From Erysipelotrichaceae bacterium NK3D112 (GTDB lineage Bacteria > Bacillota_I > Bacilli_A > Erysipelotrichales > Erysipelotrichaceae), in contig JNJQ01000017.1 of NCBI GenBank assembly GCA_000701725.1, positions 1-59,751 on the forward strand: 59,751 nt of DNA, written 5' to 3'. The notes beneath the pieces were generated by a model. The model made no database searches. It was given only the letters and a program-made list of their open reading frames with translations, and was not told the origin of the DNA. Position numbers and translations under genes: made by a program. Shown here one piece after another: positions 25,790 to 34,474 of this stretch (the first letter of the stretch is position 1; each line of letters begins with the position of its first letter).

Positions 25790-26161
25790 ATGACATACAA
25801 AGCCGGAATGATCGTGGAGGGGAAGGTGACAGGCATACAGCCTTACGGTATCTTTGTCTCCCTGGATTACAACACGAACGGTCTGATCCATATATCCGAG
25901 ATCAGTGACGGGTTTGTCCGTGATATATCGCGCTATGCCGCAATCGGCGATGTGATCAAGGTCAAGATCATCGATTTCGATCCGGCAACCAATCACGCCA
26001 AGCTTTCGCTCAAGGCGATTGCCCGCACACATTCGCGCAACCGGAAAAAGACGGTCACCTACAAGGCATCGCTGCCGCCGATGAAAATCGGCTTCCAGTC
26101 GATCGCCTCAAATATGAATCAATGGATCAGAGAAGCGGAAAAAGATCTCCTCAAAAAGTAG
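25790..26161 (+). CDS. S1 RNA-binding domain protein (general stress protein 13-like)
   Basis: A 123-residue protein. A single S1 domain fills residues 5-75 (GMIVEGKVTGIQPYGIFVSL, then GLIHISEIS and VKVKIIDFD). The C-terminal 45 residues are basic and end in KKLL-like repeats. Relatives such as YugI associate with ribosomes or RNA. The start ATG at 25790 follows CAGGAGAAG, and an upstream in-frame ATG is not supported. A TATACT -10-like box lies about 30 bases upstream. Confidence 0.85.
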   Translation: MTYKAGMIVEGKVTGIQPYGIFVSLDYNTNGLIHISEISDGFVRDISRYAAIGDVIKVKIIDFDPATNHAKLSLKAIARTHSRNRKKTVTYKASLPPMKIGFQSIASNMNQWIREAEKDLLKK

Positions 26162-26186
26162 TCTCTTGAAAAAGAGGCTTTTCTTT
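26161..26186 (+). terminator. Terminator after the S1-domain gene
   Basis: GTCTCTT pairs with AAGAGGC around GAAA, followed by TTTTCTTT; the stem begins on the last base of the stop codon. Confidence 0.7.
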
Positions 26187-26288
26187 ATCTCATTCGGGCA
26201 GAAAATGGACAAAACCGACCGTATCGCGTTAAGATTAAATAGTAATGCTCAAGCATTTGAATCTGACTCAAGGGGGATTGAAAAACAT

Positions 26289-26846
26289 ATGAAAGGATTC
26301 TCAACAAAAGCGATTGTCGCTACCGGACTTGGTGCGGCGGTATTCCTTGTACTGTTCATGTACGTCAAGGTTCCGTCACCGGTACCGGAAACTAATCTTC
26401 AGCTCGCCTATGGCGTGTCCGCATTCTTCGCAGCGGTTTTCGGACCGATGCCCGGTTTCCTGGTCGCATTTGTCGGCCATGCGCTCTCTGACTTCCTCAC
26501 CTATGGCTCACCGTGGTGGAGCTGGGTGTTCGCTTCCGGTGTTTCCGCGCTGGTCATCGGCTTTGGCGCCGCTAAAATCGGCACAGCGGTTGAACAGGGA
26601 CGTTTCGAAAAGAGCGAAATCATCTCGTTCACAATCTATTGCGTGATCGCCAATGCCATTGCATGGCTGCTGGTCGCACCGGTTCTTGATATTGTTCTTT
26701 ATTCCGAACCTGTCAAAACTGTATTCATTCAGGGAATTGTTGCCTGGATTCTTGACTCGATCGTATCCATCGTGATCGGCGGAATTCTGCTGAAGGCATA
26801 CGCTTCCACCAAGACAGGAGAAGGCAGCCTTTCAAAGAACGGCTGA
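26289..26846 (+). CDS. ECF transporter S component, UPF0397 type
   Basis: Substrate-capturing membrane subunit of an energy-coupling factor importer, 185 residues. Six hydrophobic segments are visible, and the family hallmark AAVFGPMPGFLVAFVGHALSD lies near residues 50-70, with SPWWSWVFASG just after. The ATG at 26289 follows AAGGGGG with a long spacer; an upstream frame extension would include the previous terminator. It is followed by its own ATPase and T genes and then two SAM hydrolases, which hints at a nucleoside- or SAM-related substrate. Homologues are annotated with unproven substrates, so the substrate is open. Confidence 0.85.
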   Translation: MKGFSTKAIVATGLGAAVFLVLFMYVKVPSPVPETNLQLAYGVSAFFAAVFGPMPGFLVAFVGHALSDFLTYGSPWWSWVFASGVSALVIGFGAAKIGTAVEQGRFEKSEIISFTIYCVIANAIAWLLVAPVLDIVLYSEPVKTVFIQGIVAWILDSIVSIVIGGILLKAYASTKTGEGSLSKNG

Positions 26847-26860
26847 GCAGAGGTTTTTCA

Positions 26861-26892
26861 GGGGAAGCATGCGCTTCCCCTTTGCTTTTTTT
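26861..26892 (+). terminator. Hairpin with T-run between S component and ATPase genes
   Basis: Perfect stem GGGGAAGC/GCTTCCCC around ATGC, followed by TTTGCTTTTTTT. It probably limits expression of downstream genes relative to the S component. Confidence 0.8.
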
Positions 26893-26912
26893 AATGTATG
26901 GAGACACAGCTG

Positions 26913-28646
26913 ATGAATGATGAAGTGATTGTTTTCAAGGATTTCGGATTTCAGTATTTTGAACAGAGCGAACCGACTCTGCATCATATCAACCTGACCA
27001 TCCGCAAAGGAGAAAAAATACTGATCGCAGGCCCGAGCGGCAGCGGCAAGAGCACATTGGGAAACTGCATCAACGGCCTGATTCCCTTTGCCCATAAGGG
27101 AAAGATCACCGGCTCGCTTACGGTGGACGGAATTGAAACAAAGAATTCCTCGCTGTTTGAGCTTTCCACAAAGGTCGGCACCGTGCTTCAGGACAGCGAC
27201 GGCCAGTTCATCGGCCTCAATGTTGCCGAAGACATCGCCTTCGCTTTGGAGAATGACTGCATAGAGCAGAAGGAAATGTTTGAACGGGTGAAAAAGACGG
27301 CGGAAATGGTCGGCATGGACAGCCACCTTGCCAAGGATCCCCACCGCTGCTCAGGCGGACAGAAACAGAGGGTTTCCCTGGCCGGAGTCATGGTGGATGA
27401 TGTGGATATTCTGCTGTTTGATGAGCCCCTGGCCAATCTTGATCCGAAAACAGGCAAGACTGCGATCGAACTGATTGATGAGATTTCCGCATCGGATAAA
27501 ACCATCGTCATCATTGAGCACCGTCTCGAAGATGTGCTGCACCGTCATGTGGACCGGATTGTTCTGGTCAATGACGGCAGGATCATCATGGATGACACAC
27601 CGGACAAAGTGCTGGCTGCCAACATTCTGACTTCCTACGGCATCCGTGAGCCGCTTTATCTCAAAGCCGCAAGATATGCGGACTGTGAAATCACGGAGGA
27701 TATGAAACCGGCTTCCATTGAAACCATTGACACGGAGAAGATCCGTTCCAATCTGAAATACTGGTTTGAGGAGAACCGGGGCAGATATGAGGAAAAAGAG
27801 CGCAAAACAATGCTTGAGGTGAAGGATATTTCCTTCTCCTATGACGGCGTGAGACCGACTCTCGAACATGTCAGCCTGACAATCCATGAAGGGGAAATGC
27901 TCAGCATTGTCGGTAAGAACGGTGCCGGCAAGACAACCCTTTCATCCATTCTCTGCGGATTCATCAAACCGGATCAGGGAAGCGTGCTCATGTACGGCGA
28001 GGACCTTTCAAAGTATTCGATCAGTGAAAGAGCGGAGTATATCGGCATTGTCATGCAGAATCCGAACCAGATGATTTCCAAGACGATGATCTTTGATGAA
28101 ATCGCCCTCGGACTCAGAATCCGCCATGTGGATGAGAAGGAAATCGAGCGGAAGGTGAATGAAGTGCTGAAGATCTGCGGCCTTTATGAATTCCGTTCGT
28201 GGCCGATCAGCGCATTATCCTTCGGACAGAAAAAGCGTGTCACGATCGCGTCGATTCTGGTATTGAACCCGAAGATTCTCATCCTGGATGAGCCGACCGC
28301 GGGACAGGATTATTATCACTATTCCGAGATTATGGAATTCCTGAAACAGCTCAATGAGCAGGGACAGACAATCATCCTGATCACCCACGACATGCATCTG
28401 ATGCTGGAATATACCGAAAGGGCGGTGGTGTTAAGCGATGCCAAGCTGCTCGCGGATGAAAAATCCTATCAGGTATTATGCGATCCGGATCTGACAGAGC
28501 GGGCGAATCTGCGTGAGACATCATTGTTTGAACTGGCTGAAAAAACCGGATTTGATGATCCGGAGGCTTTCGTGGAATGCTTTATTCACTATGACAGGAG
28601 GATGAGAGAAGATGAAAATCAAAACGTTCTCTTACAGTCAGCTTGA
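26913..28646 (+). CDS. ECF transporter fused double ATPase (EcfA-A')
   Basis: Two ATPase domains in one 577-residue chain power the ECF importer. Domain 1: Walker A GPSGSGKST at 40-48, signature CSGGQKQR, Walker B ILLFDEPLANLD. Domain 2: Walker A GKNGAGKTT near 334, a degenerate signature LSFGQKKR, Walker B ILILDEPTAGQD. A linker of about 45 residues lies between them. The start ATG at 26913 lies nine bases after GGAG; the ATG 15 bases upstream has no ribosome site. Its 3' end overlaps the T component gene by 35 bases. Confidence 0.9.
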   Translation: MNDEVIVFKDFGFQYFEQSEPTLHHINLTIRKGEKILIAGPSGSGKSTLGNCINGLIPFAHKGKITGSLTVDGIETKNSSLFELSTKVGTVLQDSDGQFIGLNVAEDIAFALENDCIEQKEMFERVKKTAEMVGMDSHLAKDPHRCSGGQKQRVSLAGVMVDDVDILLFDEPLANLDPKTGKTAIELIDEISASDKTIVIIEHRLEDVLHRHVDRIVLVNDGRIIMDDTPDKVLAANILTSYGIREPLYLKAARYADCEITEDMKPASIETIDTEKIRSNLKYWFEENRGRYEEKERKTMLEVKDISFSYDGVRPTLEHVSLTIHEGEMLSIVGKNGAGKTTLSSILCGFIKPDQGSVLMYGEDLSKYSISERAEYIGIVMQNPNQMISKTMIFDEIALGLRIRHVDEKEIERKVNEVLKICGLYEFRSWPISALSFGQKKRVTIASILVLNPKILILDEPTAGQDYYHYSEIMEFLKQLNEQGQTIILITHDMHLMLEYTERAVVLSDAKLLADEKSYQVLCDPDLTERANLRETSLFELAEKTGFDDPEAFVECFIHYDRRMREDENQNVLLQSA

Positions 28647-29445
28647 CACCTTTGTGCACAGACTGTCCGGACTTTCCAAACTGGTCTGCTTCCTGCTATT
28701 AACAAGCGCAATTATGCTGACATATGACATCCGGATCATTTTGGCAATCATGGTTCTTTCCTTTGTGATGATGCAGGTGGCGAAGATCCGCTATTCCCAG
28801 ATCCGTCTGATGCTCATTTATGTCATGGCATTCCTGGTGGTCAATTTCTTCCTGACCTATCTGTTTGAACCGGAATACGGCGTTGCGATCTATGGCACAA
28901 AGCATGTGCTCTTCAGCTTTGGCGGCCATTATACCGTGATGCAGGAACAGCTGTTTTACCAGTTCACAAAACTGTTCAAATATCTTTCCGTCATTCCGCT
29001 TGGCATCATATTCGTGCTGACAACCAATCCGAGTGAATTCGCATCCAGTCTCAACGGTGTCGGGGTAAGCTACAAGATCTGCACGGCACTGTCCCTGACT
29101 CTGCGCTATTTCCCGGATGTGGCGGATGACTACAACACAATCGCCCTCGCCCAGCAGGCAAGAGGGGTTGAGATGAGTTCCAAGGCGAAGATGATGGACC
29201 GTCTGAAACGGTCGGCATCCATTCTGATTCCGCTGATCATGACAACCATGGACCGGATTGAACTGATTTCCAACGCGATGGATCTGCGCGGCTACGGCAA
29301 ACACCGCAAGCGCACATGGTATGCGAGAAAACCGCTCAGAACAGCGGATTACATTTCAATGGCAGTCTGTCTTGCCGTTCTTGTGTTCACGCTTTATGTG
29401 CGTTTCTTCATCAATCACAGCATCTATTACAATCCGTTCATCTGA
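28612..29445 (+). CDS. ECF transporter T component
   Basis: Membrane coupling subunit linking the ATPases to the S component. The 277 residues include five or more hydrophobic segments and the two family Ala-Arg-Gly-type coupling motifs (QARG near residue 182 and LRGYG near 224) that touch the ATPase grooves. Start ATG 28612 lies within the preceding ATPase gene and follows GGAGGATGAGAG, so translation is coupled. Next gene begins 17 bases downstream. Confidence 0.88.
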   Translation: MKIKTFSYSQLDTFVHRLSGLSKLVCFLLLTSAIMLTYDIRIILAIMVLSFVMMQVAKIRYSQIRLMLIYVMAFLVVNFFLTYLFEPEYGVAIYGTKHVLFSFGGHYTVMQEQLFYQFTKLFKYLSVIPLGIIFVLTTNPSEFASSLNGVGVSYKICTALSLTLRYFPDVADDYNTIALAQQARGVEMSSKAKMMDRLKRSASILIPLIMTTMDRIELISNAMDLRGYGKHRKRTWYARKPLRTADYISMAVCLAVLVFTLYVRFFINHSIYYNPFI

Positions 29446-29462
29446 AAAGAGAGAGGCATGAT

Positions 29463-30323
29463 ATGAAATACGAAGTTTTACCGGTTCTGGTCTTTCAGAC
29501 CGACTGGACATTCAAAGAGGGCGCGGTGGCGTCCACATACGGGGTTGTGCGCAGTGTCAGCCGCGATGTTGAAATCTTCACCGCAACCCATGAGATTCCG
29601 CAGTTTGACATCTGGAGCGCATCCTACCGCCTTCATCAGTATGTCAGCTTCTGGCCCAAAGGCACCGTCTTTGTGTCGGTGGTTGATCCGGGAGTGGGCA
29701 CGGACAGAAAAGCCTGCGTCGCTCTGACAGAGGACGGCTATTATATCGTGACGCCTGACAACGGCGCTTTGACGCATCTTGCGGCGACTTCAGGCATCGC
29801 GGAAGTGCGTGAAATTGATGAGACGGTGAACCGCTTAAGAAAAACGGAAGGAACCTCCGTCTTCCATGGCCGCGATCTTTTCGGCTTTTGCGCCGCCAAA
29901 CTGGCAGCCGGCATCATCAGCTATGAGGAGGTCGGTCCGTCCTATGATGTGAATGAAATCGTGAAGCTGCCCATTCATCAACCGGTATGCGGGGAAGGAT
30001 TTGCGGAAGGCATCATTGAAATCGATGATCCCAATTTCGGCAACCTTTGGACCAATATTCCCACCGCAAAGCTCTTTGAGGCAGGCTTTGCGTATGGCGA
30101 TGATCTTCATGTCACACTCAGACACAATGATCAGGTGATCTATGAGCGCAATACGCGCTTTGACACGGTGTTCGGCACAGTTGAAAAGGGTGAGCCTGTC
30201 ATTTACAACAATGAGCTCATGAATGCCTCGCTGGCAGTCAACCAGGGCAGTTTCCTTCAACAGTTCTCTTCCGGTTTCGGTCCGGAATATACCATCCGTT
30301 TTGAAAAAAAGAAGGAAGACTGA
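29463..30323 (+). CDS. SAM hydroxide adenosyltransferase (DUF62), paralogue 1
   Basis: Family enzymes split SAM with water into adenosine and methionine. The 286 residues keep the catalytic triad seen in the family: Asp75 and Arg82 in VDPGVGTDRK, and His135 in FHGRD. The N-terminal substrate loop, usually S/T-DFGxxDG, reads TDWTFKEG (13-20). This unlike loop suggests altered substrate or activity. It starts 17 bases after the ECF T gene and is followed at three bases by a second paralogue, so it belongs to the transporter operon. The fluorinase-type insertion loop is not seen. Confidence 0.88.
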   Translation: MKYEVLPVLVFQTDWTFKEGAVASTYGVVRSVSRDVEIFTATHEIPQFDIWSASYRLHQYVSFWPKGTVFVSVVDPGVGTDRKACVALTEDGYYIVTPDNGALTHLAATSGIAEVREIDETVNRLRKTEGTSVFHGRDLFGFCAAKLAAGIISYEEVGPSYDVNEIVKLPIHQPVCGEGFAEGIIEIDDPNFGNLWTNIPTAKLFEAGFAYGDDLHVTLRHNDQVIYERNTRFDTVFGTVEKGEPVIYNNELMNASLAVNQGSFLQQFSSGFGPEYTIRFEKKKED

Positions 30324-30325
30324 AT

Positions 30326-31168
30326 ATGAACGGCATGATTGTTTTCCAGAGTGATTTCGGATATTCCGACGGTGCGGTGGCAGCCATGTATGGCGTCGCT
30401 TTAAGCGTGGATGAACATCTGAGAACATTCAATCTGACCCATGACATTCCGCCCTTTGACACCTTTGAAGCTTCCTACCGGTTATTGCAGGCGGTGCCTT
30501 TCTGGCCGGCAGGAACCATCTTTGTGTCAGTGGTGGATCCGGGCGTGGGCAGCGCAAGACACGCGGTGGCGGCGGAAACGGTCAAAGGACAATTCATTGT
30601 CACACCGGACAACGGCACTCTTTCCCACATCAGCAGGGCGCTTGGCATCAGAAGCGTGCGGATGATTGATGACAATGTTTTCCGCCGTGCCGGAAGCCAA
30701 TGGTCCGCCACATTCCATGGCCGTGATATCTTCGCTTATACCGCCGCACTGCTGGCAAGCGGACAGGTCAGCTATGAGGAAATCGGTCCGGAAATGGACC
30801 CGGCTGAACTGGTCATGTTTGAGGGCATGTTTCCGACCTTTGAAAACGGTGAGATTCACGGCACCATCGAAACGCTCGATGTGCGCTTCGGCAGTCTCTG
30901 GACCAACATCTCAACGGAGTTTTTTGAAAATCTCGGCGTGAAGCCCGGCGAGGACGCGGACGTATCCGTGTATAAGGGAAAAACAAGGGTGTACCATTCC
31001 TTTGTGGCATACGGAAAAACATTCGCCGATGTCGAAATCGGTGAACCGCTGCTTTATGTCAATTCGATGAATCATATCGGACTGGCCATCAACCAGGGCA
31101 ATTTCGCCAGGGCATACAACATCGGCACCCGCGATCCGTGGCGCATTGTATTAAAGAAAATCAGATGA
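30326..31168 (+). CDS. SAM hydroxide adenosyltransferase (DUF62), paralogue 2
   Basis: Second copy of the SAM hydrolase, 280 residues. It has the canonical N-terminal loop SDFGYSDG (9-16) and triad Asp71, Arg78 (VDPGVGSARH) and His131 (FHGRD). Clear similarity to paralogue 1 runs over the whole length, including the C-terminal Asn-rich segment MNHIGLAINQGNF. The members of this family are trimeric in known structures, so the two could form homo- or hetero-oligomers (inference). Start ATG 30326 follows GAAGGAAG and nearly abuts paralogue 1. A hairpin terminator ends the five-gene operon. Confidence 0.9.
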   Translation: MNGMIVFQSDFGYSDGAVAAMYGVALSVDEHLRTFNLTHDIPPFDTFEASYRLLQAVPFWPAGTIFVSVVDPGVGSARHAVAAETVKGQFIVTPDNGTLSHISRALGIRSVRMIDDNVFRRAGSQWSATFHGRDIFAYTAALLASGQVSYEEIGPEMDPAELVMFEGMFPTFENGEIHGTIETLDVRFGSLWTNISTEFFENLGVKPGEDADVSVYKGKTRVYHSFVAYGKTFADVEIGEPLLYVNSMNHIGLAINQGNFARAYNIGTRDPWRIVLKKIR

Positions 31169-31169
31169 C

Positions 31170-31227
31170 AAAAAAAGAGCATTGTCCCGCGCTCATTCAG
31201 CGAATGAGAATGGAACAATGCTTTTAA
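31170..31227. terminator. Bidirectional terminator between DUF62 gene and HD gene
   Basis: A-rich 5' flank, outer stem AGCATTGT/ACAATGCT, inner stem CTCATT/AATGAG, then TTTTAAT. It can serve both convergent genes. Confidence 0.75.
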
Positions 31228-31237
31228 TCTGTCAGAT

Positions 31238-31699
31238 TCACTGTAATCCGAATTCAGCGCGCAAAGCGTCATAGCGCTGCTGTTCCTTTGCCTTGATGGG
31301 CTTGGAGAGATCGTTGAAACAATGATGGATCACATCCGCATCCTTGAGCACCTCATCATAATCGGAGTCAATGACCTCCTTGTCATCATGATGATAGATC
31401 ATTGAGCAGATGCATGCGGTTTCCTCTTCAGTTGTCTGATTCAGTTCAGCGAGGATTTCTTCAGCCAGTTTTGCGCCTTTGTGGGCATGGTCGTCATAGG
31501 AGCCGGACAGATACGCGTGCATGTCATGCAGCATCGCCGCCATCGCGCATAATTCCTGATCCAGTCCGCGCTTTTCAGCGATCAAAGTCGCAGCCAGTGA
31601 AACGCCATACAGATGTACCGTGGCGGAAATCCGTTTTGCGTCATCGATTGTTTTCAGTTTTTCATCCACAAGAGCTCTGAGATCTTTCAGTCTTCCCAT
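31238..31699 (-). CDS. HD-domain metal-dependent phosphohydrolase
   Basis: A 153-residue HD-superfamily protein. Metal-binding residues are visible as H35 region VHLYG, the HD pair in MLHDMHAYL near 61, and HAHKGAKLAEEIL near 74. YHHDD near 103 adds two histidines. Such proteins hydrolyse phosphomonoesters or nucleotides; the substrate is unknown. The start ATG 31699 follows AAAGGAGTGAATC; in-frame starts upstream are unsupported. It lies 28 bases downstream of cbiO on the same strand and is probably co-transcribed with the metal transporter. Confidence 0.82.
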   Translation of the reverse strand: MGRLKDLRALVDEKLKTIDDAKRISATVHLYGVSLAATLIAEKRGLDQELCAMAAMLHDMHAYLSGSYDDHAHKGAKLAEEILAELNQTTEEETACICSMIYHHDDKEVIDSDYDEVLKDADVIHHCFNDLSKPIKAKEQQRYDALRAEFGLQ

Positions 31700-31727
31700 A
31701 TGATTCACTCCTTTATCTTCAACAATA

Positions 31728-32459
31728 TTATAAGTGCTCATTCATTCTGGAAAAAGACAGGGGAAGCTCCATGGAGTGCGCTTCGAGCAATTCACGGTCT
31801 TTGAGGATTTCTTCGGCAGTGCCGTCTTTGATGATTCTGCCTTCATCAATCAGGATGACTCTCGAACAGGTATCAAGAATCATATCAAGATCATGCGAGG
31901 TGATGATCCGTGTCTGTTTCAGTGAACGGATGGTATTGATGATCATCCTCCTGTTCTTCGGATCAAGGGCACTGGTCGGCTCATCCATCAGTAATACAGA
32001 CGGCTCCATGGCAAGCACCGTGGCAATCGCCGCCATACGCTTTTCACCGCCTGAGATGCGGTGGTTGTAACGGTCTTTCAGATATGAGATATGCAGTGTG
32101 TCCAGCACTTCCGAAACCTTATTTTCCGCTTCCTCACGTCTGATGCCGTAATTTAGAAGGCCGAACATCATGTCATCATGAACGGTGGGCATGAACATCT
32201 GGCTGTCTGAATTCTGCAGAACAAAGCCGAGCTTTCTTCTGATTTCAGCCAGTGTGTTCTGCGTGACGGGTGTGCCGTCCACAATCACGCTGCCGCTGCC
32301 GTCCAAAAGACCGAGCATCACTTTCATCAGGGTGGATTTGCCGGCTCCGTTGGCACCGATGAGACCGATGCATTCGCCATCCTGTGCGGTAAAGCTGATG
32401 TCTTTGAGGACGGGATTGTCCTTCTCATATGCAAATGTCAGATTTCTGATTTCAATCAT
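31728..32459 (-). CDS. cbiO: Cobalt/nickel ECF transporter ATPase CbiO
   Basis: ATPase subunit of the metal importer, 243 residues. Walker A GANGAGKST at about 34-42, Q-loop in VLQNSDSQMF, signature ISGGEKR, Walker B LLMDEPTSALD, H-loop TSHD. The Q-loop followed by SDSQMF is typical for CbiO/EcfA. It begins four bases after the cbiQ stop, behind GAGGTAAGG, and completes a cbiM-cbiQ-cbiO order on the minus strand. Confidence 0.9.
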   Translation of the reverse strand: MIEIRNLTFAYEKDNPVLKDISFTAQDGECIGLIGANGAGKSTLMKVMLGLLDGSGSVIVDGTPVTQNTLAEIRRKLGFVLQNSDSQMFMPTVHDDMMFGLLNYGIRREEAENKVSEVLDTLHISYLKDRYNHRISGGEKRMAAIATVLAMEPSVLLMDEPTSALDPKNRRMIINTIRSLKQTRIITSHDLDMILDTCSRVILIDEGRIIKDGTAEEILKDRELLEAHSMELPLSFSRMNEHL

Positions 32460-32463
32460 GGCC

Positions 32464-33267
32464 TTACCTCACAAACAGATTTCCGATCAGTACCGGAAGA
32501 TTCACAAAACGCAGAACAAGGAACAAAGCAATGCACACCAGCGCGTAAATCAATGAGGACACGCTTTTTTCTGAGGCACGTGTTTCAGGAAACTCTCCGT
32601 TGAACCCTCTTAACAGCATTGCCGCATACAGCTCTTTTGCCCGGTCCATGGACCTCAACAAGAGCTGACCCAGGAACGAACCCCATGCCTCAAAGGCGAT
32701 TCCTTTCTGGCCCGGTGCCCTCAAATGATAGGCATCCGACATGACGGCAACCTCTTCCGTCAGTACGGAGATATACCGGCATGTCAGCATGAACACGGTG
32801 ACAAGCAATGACGGGATATGGATTTTCCGCATGGCTGCGCAAAGATCATCGATTCTTGTGGTGCTGACCAGCAGAAAGGAGGCGCTCAGGCATAGCATTC
32901 CCTTGATCAGCAGCGTCACAAAGGAAACCGTTCCGCCGGATATATTGATACCGCCGATCACCAGCATTGTTTCCTGATCAAAAAAGGGATTGAAGATGCC
33001 GATGAAGGCAATCAGCGGAATGATATATCTCATTTTATAGACGCATGTTTTAAAGGAAATGCCGGAAAGCTGAAACAGGAAATACGGATAGAGCGCCATC
33101 ATGAGAACGCCGCTGAGCTCATACTTTCCGAATGACATGACAATGACAATAAAAGAAACCGTGACGGCAAGCTTGCTCAAAGCGGAAAAACGATGAACCG
33201 GCGAGTTCATCGCAGCCAGCTCATCCATTTCCTTTAATTCATGCAATGCCTGTTCAGCACGGTTCAT
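32464..33267 (-). CDS. cbiQ: Cobalt/nickel ECF transporter T component CbiQ
   Basis: Membrane coupling protein, 267 residues, with about five helices. Signature segments are RYISVLTEEVAVMSDAYHLR and AMLLRGFNG, the two ATPase-coupling motifs. The start at ATG 33267 follows GGAG in TATGGAGAAGC; an in-frame extension of 41 residues upstream lies across the intergenic hairpin and is rejected. It sits between cbiM and cbiO. Confidence 0.88.
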   Translation of the reverse strand: MNRAEQALHELKEMDELAAMNSPVHRFSALSKLAVTVSFIVIVMSFGKYELSGVLMMALYPYFLFQLSGISFKTCVYKMRYIIPLIAFIGIFNPFFDQETMLVIGGINISGGTVSFVTLLIKGMLCLSASFLLVSTTRIDDLCAAMRKIHIPSLLVTVFMLTCRYISVLTEEVAVMSDAYHLRAPGQKGIAFEAWGSFLGQLLLRSMDRAKELYAAMLLRGFNGEFPETRASEKSVSSLIYALVCIALFLVLRFVNLPVLIGNLFVR

Positions 33268-33287
33268 AGCTTCTCCATATGATGACA

Positions 33288-33311
33288 GGAGCACCAAGCA
33301 GGTGCTCCCGT
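33288..33311 (-). other. Hairpin between cbiM and cbiQ
   Basis: GGAGCACC/GGTGCTCC stem with a five-base loop and no T-run in either direction. It is more likely an mRNA processing or stability element than a terminator. Confidence 0.5.
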
Positions 33312-33317
33312 ATTGTT

Positions 33318-34367
33318 TTATGCTGATTTGTTGCGGAAGAAACGCCCGGCGGCTGAGATGCCGACGGCAATCAATGCGACGATGCCGCATCCGACCAGAC
33401 CCGAAACGGTTGTGCCGGCTGCGCTTTCGCTGTCCTTGAAGGTGTAGTCAGGCAGAAATGAGGTGCTTTCCTGAATGGAGGAAGCCGTATCGGCCGCCAA
33501 AGAGCTGACACCGAAGTTTTCCTCATCCAGCGCCATGTTTGACGCATATCCTTCTTCGGCATTTCCGAAGAGCGCCCATTCCAGTCCATCCGGATTGGAA
33601 CTTGCGAACAGTGAGAAGAGACCGCCGGTTACCAGGGCCAGGATGCCAAGGCACATCAGCACCTGTTTCAATGAGAACTTTGTATCAGAGGAAGCCGGAT
33701 TCACATTCTGAATCAGCTCCGGACGGGTTTCATAAACGAAGCAGAGCACCGCCGCGGTGATCAGACCTTCGATCAGTCCGATCGCCAGATGAATCGGCTG
33801 CATCAGTCCTGCAAATGCGCCGAAGGGCAGTTCGGTGATGCCCGATGCGCTTGTTTCAAGCACAACCGAGAAGGCGCCAAGCTGCAGTGTGATAACGCAT
33901 CCGAGAATTGAAGCCAGAATGATCTTTGCGCGGGTTCCGGCTTTTTCTCCCATACCGCTGAACAGCCTGCTGTTCAGGATCGGCCGCCATATGAAGTATG
34001 AACCGATGAAACACCCGTAGAATGCCATGTTCCATATGTTGGCTCCAAGTGCCATCAGACCGCCATCTGCGAAGAAGAGACATTGGGTTGCAAGCACCAC
34101 GATCATCGAGAGGAATCCCGCCTCCGGACCAAGCAATGCGCTTAACAGCATTCCTCCGCAGAGATGCCCGGAGGAGCCGGTTCCCGGAATTGTATAGTTG
34201 ATCATCTGACCGGCAAAGACCAGCGCTGCCGAAACAGCCATGACCGGAATCTTTTCACTCTGATTCTCTTTGCGGACTCTGGAAATGGAATAAACCGCTG
34301 CCGCGCCTGAGGCGGCAGCCATCACGCCGGCTACCTGAGGCGCCAGCAGAGCATCTGCCATATGCAT
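33318..34367 (-). CDS. cbiM: Cobalt/nickel ECF transporter S component CbiM with C-terminal CbiN-like part
   Basis: Metal-binding membrane subunit, 349 residues. The mature N-terminus MHMADALL supplies the Met-His metal ligand, and further histidines lie in GSSGHLCGGML (near 70). About seven helices form the CbiM part (1-220). The C-terminal part (about 235-349), with a membrane helix, the signature NPDGLEWAL and a terminal helix, corresponds to the CbiN/NikN-type extension. Cobalt and nickel cannot be separated by sequence. The start ATG 34367 follows AAAGGAG; 96 in-frame codons upstream are noncoding, being the promoter region. Divergent from a TetR gene across a palindrome. Confidence 0.9.
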   Translation of the reverse strand: MHMADALLAPQVAGVMAAASGAAAVYSISRVRKENQSEKIPVMAVSAALVFAGQMINYTIPGTGSSGHLCGGMLLSALLGPEAGFLSMIVVLATQCLFFADGGLMALGANIWNMAFYGCFIGSYFIWRPILNSRLFSGMGEKAGTRAKIILASILGCVITLQLGAFSVVLETSASGITELPFGAFAGLMQPIHLAIGLIEGLITAAVLCFVYETRPELIQNVNPASSDTKFSLKQVLMCLGILALVTGGLFSLFASSNPDGLEWALFGNAEEGYASNMALDEENFGVSSLAADTASSIQESTSFLPDYTFKDSESAAGTTVSGLVGCGIVALIAVGISAAGRFFRNKSA

Positions 34368-34444
34368 ATGAAAAACTCCTTTGCTGTCTGAAATTTTATC
34401 ATCTGTCAAAAGATGCCGTAAGCCTCCAGGGGGGTTAAAAGATG

Positions 34445-34474
34445 TGGACATAATGATGAACATATTTGTATAAT
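34445..34474 (+). promoter_or_regulatory. Promoter of the tetR gene upstream of cbiM
   Basis: -35 TGGACA (34445-34450), 18-base spacer, consensus -10 TATAAT (34469-34474). The -10 lies inside the palindrome at 34459-34479. Confidence 0.6.

Noticed and set aside
26166-26288. N-terminal extension of the UPF0397 protein
   Set aside because: The added residues cross the preceding terminator and have no similarity to the family; the family N-terminus starts at 26289.
26187-26288. SAM riboswitch before the ECF-SAM hydrolase operon
   Set aside because: No CAACC/GGUG-UAA or kink-turn pattern; only a short AATGCT/AGCATT hairpin is seen.
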